Assembly (NCBI GenBank): GCA_038025085.1
Contig: CM076152.1
Span: 25,256,001-25,320,000, forward strand
Direction of reading: 5' to 3'
Length of the DNA stretch: 64,000 nt
Source: Tetragonia tetragonoides
Taxonomy: Eukaryota; Streptophyta; Magnoliopsida; Caryophyllales; Aizoaceae
The position numbers were made by a program, and so were the translations under genes. Under the pieces are notes generated by a model, which had not been told where the DNA came from, ran no database searches, and saw only the letters and a program-made list of their open reading frames with translations. How positions within the stretch are numbered: the first letter of the stretch is position 1; each line of letters starts with the position of its first letter. Positions 1 through 10,250 of the stretch are shown piece by piece.

Positions 1-632
1 TACGAACACCATTCACACAATTTGCACATCTCGACCCTTTAAGGTCTAATTGAGAGAACTAGGTTGTAATTGAAACCTTTCTCTTCACATTTAGCATATA
101 GCATATAAATTTCGAAGATCGACCTTACAGCGTAGGTCTAAGCAACATACTTGCTTTAGTGTTCTCAGTTCTCATGCACAATAGTTTGATAGGCATGTAA
201 TCACTTTAGACATGTAGGATTCCATGAATAGACAAAGATGTTCATAATGCACATAAAGACGCTCCATACTATTTCAGAAGGGCAATAGATAATCACACTT
301 AATCATATCGATATGCTTTAGCACTTGGTTCATAAGAAAGTTGATAATGCTCAACAAAAATTTTGCCATAATTTCGACATGGATATCCCATCATGTCACG
401 ACGATAAGAGACAGCATTCATGTGACACAACAATGTAGTAAACAAATCATAACGACTTTCAAATAATCAAATGAAATAGTTTTGCAATAAGATAAATTGC
501 AATATAGATAAGAGTCAAAATATTTTTTGCTTAGGCAACTACACATCATCATCAAACTTGACCACATAGGGCCATCATAAAAGTGGCATAATGGATTCTA
601 ACCAAAACAACTAACTCTACTCAATAGAATAA
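1..632. other. AT-rich non-coding DNA, nothing recognised
   Basis: No open reading frame, repeat unit, TIR or LTR boundary that I can support. It lies downstream, on the minus strand, of the exon-like piece at 633-995 and reads like a 3' untranslated or intergenic stretch. It may belong to the minus-strand LTR element ending at 2324, whose other end I could not find. Confidence 0.4.
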
Positions 633-995
633 CTAAACAGCAACTGGGTTTTGCTTTGATCCGGGAGGCGTATCATCATCATCGTCCCTCCTTCGCTTCA
701 CTTCCCTACAAGGCGTGTAAGGATGTCGATCACCTTCGAACTTTTGAGGCATGAAGCGCCTCCTAAAGTTGTCCACAAGCTTGCGCTTCTTGGACCAGCA
801 ACTCTCGCACAAGTCCTTTGGAGCAGGCACTAGAACGTGATTAACCTACCATTCGAACTCAGACAAGCATAACTCATTGCCAACACCCTGAAAAGTAAGC
901 GCCCAACGATTGCCTTTGTCATACTTCCCATCGTTGATGTAGCCACTCCTTCGTACCACATCGTCATACTTCTCCTTGAGCCAAATAGCACATAT
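633..995 (-). pseudogene. Exon-like coding remnant, Lys/Arg-rich C-terminus, unidentified
   Basis: One frame runs from about 995 to 633 with a single internal TAG near 837, just after the peptide SEFEW. Upstream of that stop the frame reads WLKEKYDDVVRRSGYINDG; downstream it reads PAPKDLCESCWSKKRKLVDN, then an RRFMPQKF segment, a KRRRDDDDD tract and a terminal stop. The balanced composition, a CxxC pair and continuation of the frame across the stop suggest a former C-terminal exon rather than chance. I do not recognise the family. No clear AG acceptor precedes it. It may be a host gene fragment captured by the LTR element whose end is at 2324, or part of that element's own coding region. Confidence 0.4.
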
Positions 996-999
996 TATT

Positions 1000-2324
1000 A
1001 TATCATAATAATATTAGAAATTCTACATCGCTATAATTAAACATTAATTAGCATATGAACTAATTAATTAACGAAACTTCATAATCTCATCATACTCATT
1101 ATAAATCATATTTACAAAAAAGAATATAATTCATATTCTCATAACTAACGACAATATAATTTAATCATGCTTAGCATATTAAATTCACAAATAATTATCA
1201 ATTAGCACATAACACATCAAAATAGTTTTGATGGGGCTTTGGAAAGAGGTAGGCACAATCACTTACCTAACAAATACTCACTTAGCAGTAAGTGACTTTA
1301 CTAATCACAATCCGATCACGCTTGTCTGTTTGGTCCTAATTAAAAATAATTATCGAGATATAATTATTAATTACGAAAATCCAAAAAGTATAGAAACTGT
1401 AAAATAATATTTTTATTAAATTTCTTGATTTATTCCAACCAATATAGGCTTTTGAAAATCCGAATTCGGGCTCTGAACAAGGGGACCCACGACCTAGCCC
1501 ATCACCAAAACCACCACCCACCGACCACCATGGTCGGCAGTGGGTCGCCGGAGCACCGGCGACGGAGGAGAGAGAGTGTCAAGGGATCGTGAGACAGAGA
1601 GAGCTCGCGAGGGGGAGAGAGAGAGAGACTGAGCGGGGGAGGAGCGACGGGCAAGGCCCAGCCGCGTCGGCCTCCCGCCGGCGACCACCCATGCGCGGCC
1701 TGGTGTCGTGGCGGTGGCGCGACAACCACGAACCAGAAAAACAGGGGAGGGGGAAAACAGAGCACGAAAGAGAGAAAAAGAGAGAGAGAGAGAGAAAGAA
1801 GATTACCGGCGGCGAAGGGGAGGCCGGTCGCTTGCCTGGTAGCCGGCGACAGTAGGGGAAGAGAGAGAAAGAGTGTGCGGTGGAGGGAGAGAGAAGAAAG
1901 AGAGAGAAAAGCGTAAGAGAGAGAAAGAAGAGAATTGGGGTTTTTGGCTCAGTTTTGCAAACTGACCAACTGACCCATCTCTTAGCCTATATAGGTGCTT
2001 GATCAAGGAGAGTCAAACCCTACTAGAATTAGGATTATTTTCAGATTTAATAATTAATTAAAACACAACTAAAACTAATTAAATGCTAATTAAAACTAAT
2101 TAAAACAATATGAATAAACCTCATTCATATACAAAATTATTTTAATTAAATCCCTCAATTTGATAATTATAAATCCTGAAATTTCCATAATAATAATTAA
2201 TATTATTATGGCTTAATTTGAGTAAATTGAATCGTTAAATTAATATACGATTTAAATCTCAGAAACTATTTATAAATGAATTATAATCGATATTATAATT
2301 ATAGCGAATATTGGGGTATCACAA
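1000..2324 (-). repeat. Minus-strand LTR (element H), 5' end at 2324
   Basis: Read on the minus strand, the sequence begins TGTGATACCCCAATATTCGC at 2324, a typical plant gypsy LTR start. A TATA-like CTATATAGG follows at about 1985-1995, then a long pyrimidine-rich leader (GA-rich on the plus strand, about 1575-1940). Immediately right of 2324 the protein-coding sequence of a plus-strand chromovirus begins abruptly inside its protease, so the LTR interrupts that element. The LTR's other end, a primer-binding site and the second target duplication were not found; the left limit given here is arbitrary. Confidence 0.6.
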
Positions 2325-2641
2325 GTATAACCACTCCTACTGGGAAGGTAGTATTGCGTAGAGTGATACATTCCAATGTTCGAGTGAACATTGCAGGGTC
2401 TGAACTGCCTACAGACCTGATTGAGTTTCAATTGGAAGATTTTGATGTTATTCTCGGAATGAACTGTCTTAGCAAGTATAAAGCGAGAATCGATTGTAGT
2501 GAACAAAGGATATCGCTGAAAGAACCTAGAGGTAATAGAATCTCTTATAAAGAAATTGTCACTAAGGGAGGACTTGGGATTATTTTAATGTTAGTGGCAA
2601 AAAAGCACTTAGAGAACGGATGTAAGGGATTCAGAATGTAG
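2325..2641 (+). pseudogene. Chromovirus aspartic protease, C-terminal part
   Basis: The open frame covers the second half of a retropepsin domain; FDVILGMNCLSKYKARIDC matches the conserved ILGMDWL block that closes gypsy proteases. The catalytic DSG lies upstream and is missing, cut away by the LTR ending at 2324. The frame stops 33 bp before the RT frame begins. In an intact element this would be fused to gag and RT as one polyprotein. The few codons of this frame upstream of 2325 are LTR sequence, not protein. Confidence 0.75.
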
Positions 2642-2673
2642 AGGGAGTAGACGAGGAAATCTCAAAGATTGAT

Positions 2674-3994
2674 GTGGTCAATGAGTTTCCGGACGTCTTT
2701 CCTAAGGAGATTCCTGGTATGCCACCAGTGAGGGATACTGTGTTTCAGATTGACCTAGTTCCTGAAACAGGTCCGATTTCGAGGGCACTGTATAGAATGG
2801 AACCTTTAGAGATGAAAGAACTGAAGGAGCAATTAGAGGAGTTGTTGGATAAAGGGTACATTAGACCTAGTGCGTCACCTTGGGGCGCACTAGTTCTATT
2901 TGTGCGTAAGAAGGATGGTAGTCTGCGTTTCTGCATTGACTATCGTGAGTTGAATAAGGTCACTGTCAAGAATAGGTATCCCCTACCTAGAATTGAAGAC
3001 CTGTTCGATCAACTCGAAGGAGCTGGAGTGTTTTCGAAGGTGGACTTGCGGTCTGGTTATCATCAGCTGAGAATTGACGAGGTCGACATTGTGAAAACTG
3101 CCTTTAGGACAAGGTATGGGCATTATGAGTTTACTGTTATGCCATTTGGGTTAACTAATGCACCTGCCATGTTTATGGAGATGATGAATAACACCTTTAG
3201 ACCATATCTGGATAGTTTTGTGGTCGTGTTTATCGATGACATTTTGGTGTATTCGAAGGACGAGGAGGAACACACAAGACATTTGAGGATTGTTTTGGAG
3301 GTTTTGCAAAATGACAAGTTGTACGCTAAACTCTCAAAGTGTGAGTTTTGGCTAGAGAGTGTTGCCTTTCTTGGGCACATTATCTCTAAAGAAGGAGTTT
3401 CTGTAGACCCTTATAAGATTCGGGCTGTCATGGATTGGCCTGCTCCAAAAAGTGTGTTTGAGGTGAGAAATTTCCTCGGTTGGGCTGGCTACTATAGGAG
3501 ATTCGTGCAAGACTTCTTCAAGGTAGCTAGACCTATCACAAATTTGATGAAAAAGAAGACGAAGTACAAGTGGACTAAACAATGTGAAGAAGCTTTTCAA
3601 GAGCTTAAGCAGAGGTTGACAACAGCACTAGTGTTGACTTTACCGTCCGGAACGGAAGGGTTTGAGGTCTATAGTGACGCTTCAAAGAATGGGTTGGGGT
3701 GTGTGCTTATGCAGAATGGCAAGGTGGTTGCTTATGCCTCTCGCCAGTTGAAAGTGCATGAGAAGAACTACACTACTCATGACATGGAGTTAGCTGCTGT
3801 GATTTTTGGCCTTGAAAATCTGGAGGCATTACTTGTATGGAGCTCGTTGCAAGATCTTTACGGTTCACAAGAGTTTGAAGTACATCTTCACTCAAAAGGT
3901 GTTTAATATGAGGCAACGAAGATGGCTCGAGTTGATATCTGAGTACCATCTGGATATTCAGTATATCATGACGGAAAGACAATGTAGTGCCTGA
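2674..3994 (+). pseudogene. Chromovirus reverse transcriptase and RNase H, frameshifted
   Basis: Reverse transcriptase would copy the element's RNA into DNA in a virus-like particle and RNase H would remove the RNA. A 410-codon frame holds the RT fingers ([19 protein letters not shown]), SGYHQLRI, the intact catalytic [10 protein letters not shown] around residue 188, the thumb and the first part of RNase H with [11 protein letters not shown]. Around 3810-3830 the frame shifts; the rest of RNase H ([20 protein letters not shown]) continues to 3994. Length and motif order are normal for Tekay-type chromoviruses. The shift would stop translation before integrase. Confidence 0.9.
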
Positions 3995-4109
3995 TGGGTT
4001 GAGTAGGAAGACTTCACACATTGTGAATAGCATGATGGTACTACCGTATGACTTGTGTGAGGAATTCAGAAAGTTGGACCTAGAAGTTGTTTAACAAGGT
4101 GAGACTACA

Positions 4110-5592
4110 GTGTTGCTGAATCCACTTCTAGTGCGACCGTCGATCTATGATGAGATACGACAGTTGCAAGTTCATGACCCGTTTCTAGAGGAAGTACGTG
4201 TCAAGATAAAGAATGGGAAGCATCCTGATTTTGAGATCCTTGATGATGGTACAATCAAGATGAAGGGGCGTTGGTGTGTACCCTACAATGACGAGCTGAA
4301 GAGAACAATCCTAGATAAGGCACATGGAACTGCGTATTCTGTTCACCCAGGAGATGATAAGTTGTACAAAGACTTGAAACTCCAGTTTTGGTGGATGAAC
4401 ATGAAGCGAGAATGTGCTGAATATGTGGCAAAATGTCTTACTTGTCAAAAAGTGAAGATCGAACACAGGAGGCCTGGAGGTCTTGTTCAATCGCTAGAAA
4501 TTCCTGGATGGAAGTGGGATTCAATCTCGATGGATTTCGTGACTGGATTACCAAAGACGAGGTCTGGCAAAGACACTATTCGGGTTATTGTCGACCAACT
4601 GGCAAAAATAGCGAAATTCATTGCAATGAAGAAGACTTGATCAATGGACCAACTTGCTGCAGCTTATTGAAAGAGGTCTTGAGGTGACATGGAGTACCTG
4701 AGGACATTGTGTCAGACAGGGATACGAGATTCTTGTTAAACTTCTGGGGCAAATTACAAGAGGCCTTTGGTACGAAGTTGAAATTTAGTACAACATTTCA
4801 TCCTGCGACAGATGGTCAAACGGAACGTACTATTCAGACATTGGAGGACATGTTGCGAGCTTGTGCTCTGGAGATGAAGGACTCTTGGGAGAAGAGTTTG
4901 CCTTTGATTGAGTTCTCCTACAACAATAGCTACCATGCAAGCATTGGTAGGGCACCTTACGAGGCGTTGTATGGGAGAAAGTGTCGATCTCCTACGTGTT
5001 GAAACGACATAAGTGAAACCTTTGTTTTTTGTCCGGAGTTTATCCAAGAGACTGTGGATCAAGTGAAACTTGTCCAAGAGAAGATGAAAGCTGCACAAGA
5101 TAGACAGAAAGCCTATGCAGATCAACATGGACGAATGGAGGAATTCCAAGTTGGTGAGAAGGTACTTCTCAAAGTATTGTCGACTCGTGGAGTTATGAGA
5201 TTTGGGCGTAAAGGGAAGCTAGCCCAAAGTACATTGGACCTTACGAGATTCTTGAAAGAGTTGGGGAGGTTGCTTATAGGCTTGCTATGCCTATGGATTT
5301 GGAGCAAGTGCACGATGTGTTCCATGTGTCACAACTCAAGAGATATCACCATGATCCGAATCATGTGCTGAACCCGGAGAAGGTAGTGTTAGATAACAAG
5401 AGCAACCAGTTCGAGTCCTTGAAGAGCGAACTAAACCTGTGAGGGTCCTAGACGAGAAAACGAAGAAACCTCGTGCGTCTATGATCAATCTTGTGAAAGT
5501 GTTGTGGGCTAACAAAGTCGAAGAGGCGACTTGGAAAACTAAGGCTGACATGCGCAAGCGTCATCCTCAATTGTTCGAACCAGGTACTTAAC
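4110..5592 (+). pseudogene. Chromovirus integrase with chromodomain-like tail, broken
   Basis: Integrase joins the DNA copy to the chromosome. Fragments in order: spacer and zinc-binding region (YVAKCLTCQKVK, 4110-4460), core with first Asp in SMDFVTGLP (to 4640), then after a frame change the second Asp in SDRDTRF and the Glu in [10 protein letters not shown] (4709-5002). The C-terminal region follows to about 5370 and ends with a chromodomain-like segment in another frame (LVKVLWANKVEEATWKTKAD, about 5490-5560). At least three frame changes or stops interrupt it. In related elements the chromodomain guides insertion to heterochromatin. The three catalytic residues are still visible. Confidence 0.85.
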
Positions 5593-5837
5593 CTTGGTTT
5601 CGAAGTCGAAACCTTTTTAAGGGGGGAAGGGTGTAACAATCCACAAAAAGAAGAGAAACAAAGACTGGAAAACTCATAGCATTGCATTGCAATTTTGTTA
5701 TTTGGAAAAATAAGTTGTGAAACTTTTTAAAACTTTCGAGTTACATGCTGTGTATTGAACTTTGAAAGTGTGGTGGAAAATCTTCCCCTTATGGAACTAG
5801 CTTCACTTTGGTGGTGATCCTAAGTTTCGAGGACGAT

Positions 5838-5858
5838 ACTTCTTTTAAGGGGTAAAAA
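5838..5858 (+). other. Polypurine tract of the chromovirus
   Basis: The sequence TTTTAAGGGGTAAAAA lies directly before the TG of the 3' LTR at 5859, after the GAGGACGATACTTC block typical of Tekay-type elements. It would prime plus-strand DNA synthesis. A similar purine run followed by TGTAACA at about 5620-5637 lies 220 bp upstream and could be mistaken for it. Confidence 0.7.
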
Positions 5859-8595
5859 TGTAATACCCCGTAATTTTTATTCATTTTAAAATAATAATTA
5901 CTTAAAAATAATTAATCAATTGGGCTCATAAATGTTTAAAGTGTCTAATTAATATTTGAATTTTGGTTTTTGGACCTAATTAAATTATAATTGGGCCAAA
6001 TAAATAAAAAGAGATTTATGGGCTATAATTTCAGGGCAAGGAATTTGGGCCAATATTTTCGGCTAGATGGCCGAAAATATTGCACCCAATATTCTGATTT
6101 TTATCTTCAAATTTTGTTTTCTAAATATTTGGTAAGTGGAGGAAAGTTAGGAGAGTTTTGAGGAAAGAAGAAGTTTAGTTAAGGAAGGAGTGTATTTGGG
6201 TTCCTAAATACACTCAGCTTCCTCAGATAACTGATTCTTTACCAAAAAAAAAAAACAAAAGAACGCTCTCTCTCTTCACTCACACGGCCGAAAATCCTAG
6301 AGCAAAAGAAGGAGAAAGTTCATCACTTTTCACAATCCATCTTGCTCAGTTTTAATCCCTTGAATTTTCAAGTAAGTGTTCTAAATTGATTTCCTTTGAT
6401 TATTAAAAGCTTTTTGATTCAATTCAAGTATGATTTCATGAACCCTAGTTTTTCTATGATAAACCCTAATTTAGTTTTATCTAGGGTTTGTTAGATTCTA
6501 TTAATTTTGCATAATAGAATCATGATTATGGTTTGGTTTGTGGCTTTTATCGAATTTAACCAAGTATGAATGAAAAAGGTTAGATCTTTGTATTTTAATT
6601 AAAACTGTAAATTTATGAATTATGGATTTAATTAGATTAGGGTTTGTTAAATTTGATTAACACAAAAAAAAAAGAGAGAGAAACCGTGGGCGCGGTTGCG
6701 CCGTGCGCAGCCGCTGTGCGGCTGCCACCACAGGTCTGCTGGTGGTGGGGCCCGCTGGTGGTGGTTGATGGTGATGGTGTTTTGGGTGTTGACTTGCTTT
6801 GACTAGTTGACTTCTTTAGGGTTTTGGAAAGTTTTCTATTTTGGTTTATGCAAATTCGTTTTTGGAAACTTTGAGCATGCATGAGTAACTGAGATTTCCA
6901 GCAACTTAATTAATTAAATTAAGGGTACTAAATCATCTTTAAAGTTTAACAAAGTGGTTTAGAAGTCAAAGTATTGACTCTTGTTATGTTGTGGATTTGT
7001 TAGAACCCGTTGACGTTTATTGATTGTTGTGATTGCCCATTCTTAAAGGTAATTCATGTCTCTATAATTTATGTAATCTCTTTGTCATAATTCATATCGT
7101 GTGGGATTTGTATTCATTTGTCTAGTATTGAATTAGGAATGTGAATTCATATTTGGACTTGTGAGTAATTGAAAGGGATATTTGATATTTATTTCCTTGT
7201 GATGATTCGTATAGAATTATATGATAGTGAATGCATGTATAATGTTGGAAATTCACTTGTGTAGCAATGTCTACCTGGTTAATATTCATGTGACGAGATG
7301 CATGTTTTATTATTGGTTATTGAACTAAAATTATGTTAATAATTGTTCAATTGTATATAGCTCGGAATTGCTATTTTTGGTATCATGTTAGCAAGCATGT
7401 GAATCATGTTAGAAGCATGTTACTTCAATACGTTGATATGAACTTTGACTATTGATTAGGTGGTTTTGAATTGAGGCCCAGATGCCATTCATGTAATATG
7501 CCATCGGATTTTGGTAACCATATTGTATTACTTGAGTGCCAAGATTATGTGTATTATTTGTTATGTGATCACCATATTAAATTGAATTGAGAGTTAAAAC
7601 TTCTTTGGTAATGGATCCACCGAAGGATGCGAATGGGAATTTGTCACTTGTAGCGTTGAGTGGTTCCATTGGTTATGGCCTCAATGTTTGGAAATCTTGT
7701 ATCCATATATGATGATTGGGCGAGAGGTTCTCCGGAACAGTTCTTCCTGTAGACTTTAGGGTCGAAGGAGGGTATGCATACTAAGGAACACTAGAAGTAC
7801 TTCGGGAGTCATCTATACTCCGGGACAGTTGATGCCTCTTTTTCCACTGTGCACGGGACTAAGATCCAATTGAATCGACTAGGGTTGGTTTGAGAATTCA
7901 TGCGATTCTCTTCTCTCTAATGAACATGGCTAATGGAAAATAATAAATAATGAGATTTATTATTTGGTGATTATTGTGTCTTTAAGTTTAAAGCATGTTG
8001 ACTTACTTTTCTTAAAGCATGAATATTATTGTTTATTGATTAAGCATGTGAATTTAATATTGGAGATTGAGATGGATTATGTGGTTATGAATTACTCAGC
8101 ATTGCTGATTAGTTGTTTTTCTTTTTACTTGTGTTTGTTGTCCATTTCTCTTCAATGGTGGGCCTATGATGAACCTATATGGAATTTGCCTATATGGGGG
8201 AGTAGATTGACAGGATTATAGCTCGAGGACTTGAGCTAGAGAAGGCGTACCAAGAAGATTGTATATCTTCTAAAAACATTTACTTTATTATTTAGTTTGG
8301 AACTTCTATTATCGCGAATTTTATTATTGTAATGAGATTAATTCTCTTGCATGAGAATTAATAACTTTAATACTTTTATTTCATTTGGACTAATTGTTTT
8401 AAGTTAGTTGGAAGATAGTTAATATTTAATTATCTAGTACTTTGGGTTGGAACTCTAGCATTTATTTTTCTTTCTAGCCTTGTATTTGATTTGAACATTA
8501 AATACGGCGGTAACACTTCGGATTTTTGGTGTTTTTCCGCTGCAACTCAAGGTTTTAAAATGGTTTTAAATTGGACGGAAATTCGGGGTGTTACA
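5859..8595 (+). repeat. 3' LTR of the chromovirus
   Basis: It starts TGTAATACCCCG and ends CGGGGTGTTACA, short inverted ends expected of a gypsy LTR; length is 2737 bp. A CT-rich leader-like stretch with CTCTCTCTCTTCACTC lies near 6265. The second half, from about 6718, is closely similar to 15437-17306. The hydrophobic open frame at 7964-8221 is LTR sequence and not a credible gene. Confidence 0.9.
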
Positions 8596-8901
8596 TCCTA
8601 TGATTGGAGATTCTTTGTCTTTGGAGGGAATTTCTTGAACTTCTTCTTCAGCTAGAGGTTAAACCGCTGTCACTATAGATGTTTGGTGGCCTATAATGAC
8701 GACCAGAACGTGTCTAATGAGCCACCCCTATGGGAGATGTGCTTTGGACTTCCAACACGTCTTCTTCGTCGTTGTCCCATATTTCGGCGATCTGAAGTCC
8801 CAAGGCATCTTCAACACTAACTTGGAGGATGGCACCTAAAGGGTTGCTGGAGTTGCTGGGTGCTTCTCCAGGGTTTGGTAAGGGTATGGTGCCATTCTAT
8901 A

Positions 8902-10200
8902 TTATATCTTGGATAGCATGTTTAAAAGCCCAGCAGTTGTCGGTGTGATGCCCTTTTCCTTGATGGTACTTGCAGTTTTCGCTCTCTTTCCAATTACGGC
9001 CCTTAATGTTGGACCAATAGGCTGCAACAGATTATTTTTGGTCATCCTTTTGGGAGCATGAGATAAGGTCATCCCGAGAGGGGTGCATTCCCTCGGGGGC
9101 TTCCTTTCAGCAAAGGTATTCATAGCAGATACCTCATTGAGCAGAGTGCCGGAAGAGGCTTCAGTAGTTCTCTTCTTGTCTCTCCCATAAGTGAAGGTCT
9201 TAGGGGTACCCTGATCCTTGTTTTTGTTGAGATCATCTTCATTGAGTATGCCAATATCGTAAAGGTGCTGGTATGAGTCAATGGCTTGATATTGAAGATG
9301 GCTTTTGTAGGCCGAGTCCAGGTTCTTGATGAAATGTCTGATTTGTTCAGTTTCAGAAGGTCTTTCTACCATTTCAGCTATCTTAGACTTCCATCGCTGG
9401 AAGAATTTAGTGAATCCCATGTGCTTCTCTTGAGTGGTGATTTCAAGATCTCTCAAAGTGATGGGGAGCGTAGCACTATCTTTGTATCGAATCAGAAAGA
9501 CTGTGCTAAAATCAGACCAGGTTGGGTATTTTTCCAGATCCAAAGTGTAGAACCATCGTCGGGCATGAATGTCGAGGGTCTGGGGAAATAACTAGGCATA
9601 GAATTTCATGTTGATTACTCTTAGAGCCATAGCAGTGGTAAAGGATTTTAGATGATCTTTTGGGTTGTGGACTCCGGTGAAAGTAGGCACTTCGGGCATA
9701 GAGAACTTGGCCGGCAGCTTGCCTTTGATTTTAGTGTCAAATTTTCCCACATTGGCATTGTAGTTTGAGATCAAACCACTACTCTTGAGCACGGAGTTAA
9801 TCTTGGCTAGCATGACATTTGGCCGTTCCTCCTCAGAGTCGGAATCAGAAGGGATTCTTGCTTCATCCTCTCTTTTCCTTTCTATATCTTCAATCTTGAG
9901 TCGTACCTTTTCTAGCTCATTCATGAGCTCATCCATTTTTTTGTCAGTGGCCTTGGGCATTGTGAAGTTAGGAGGGGCGATAGGTGTGGAGAAAAAGGTA
10001 TGTAGTGATGACGAATTTATTGATGGTGAGGTTGTTTGTGGTGGAGGTAAACGGGAACTTGGCGGTGTAGACGGTTGCAGACGAACTAGCCTCGCCGAAG
10101 GCCGAACCCAGCTTTTCTTAAGGTTTCCTTTCTTCTTCAGACCCCCTATCCTGAATAAGAAGCACGAAGCACTGAGTAAAAAGAAAAAACCATCTCTCAC
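8902..10200 (-). pseudogene. Element A gag, frameshifted
   Basis: Gag builds the virus-like particle. The N-terminal frame (10200-9592) has a Pro/Ser-rich start, a charged coiled-coil segment (KKMDELMNELEKVRLKIEDI) and the Tat gag block GKLPAKFSMPEVPTF. The next frame (9543-8902) continues with the retrotransposon gag domain (WSDFSTVFLIRYKDSATLP) and TPLGMTLSHAPKRM. A third frame near 8985-8930 holds the zinc knuckle CKYHQGKGHHTDNC. Two frame changes, near 9590-9545 and 9000, break it. 8596-8901 is the following protease-region linker. Same gene order as element B. Confidence 0.85.
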
Positions 10201-10250
10201 TTAAGAAAAATGTTGATCCACACATAGAAAACTCATTGTCGTGAAAAAAA

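Larger units (their letters stand above)
2325..8595 (+). mobile_element. Ty3/gypsy Tekay-type chromovirus, 5'-truncated
   Basis: Order on the plus strand: protease C-terminus, RT, RNase H, integrase, chromodomain-like tail, polypurine tract, then a 2737-bp 3' LTR with TGTAATACCCCG at its start and CGGGGTGTTACA at its end. The 5' LTR, leader and gag are missing because a minus-strand LTR ends at 2324. The reading frame is broken at several points, so the copy is inactive. Assignment to the Tekay (Del-like) chromoviruses rests on the RT motifs, the chromodomain-like C-terminus and the LTR termini. The LTR ends directly against element A protease-region sequence at 8596. Confidence 0.9.

Noticed and set aside
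1589..1855. 88-codon Arg/Glu/Gly-rich plus-strand frame and its antisense partners
   Set aside because: Driven by GA/CT simple repeats in an LTR leader; no domain.
5620..5650. Alternative chromovirus 3' LTR start at TGTAACAATCC after a purine run
   Set aside because: The TGTAATACCCCG start at 5859 pairs with the CGGGGTGTTACA end at 8595 and has its own polypurine tract.
7964..8221. Hydrophobic 85-codon frame
   Set aside because: Lies inside the chromovirus LTR; the matching LTR fragment at 16680-16930 does not keep the frame.
9785..10204. 139-codon plus-strand frame opposite element A gag
   Set aside because: Exact antisense shadow of gag; Ser-rich because gag is Glu/Arg-rich there.
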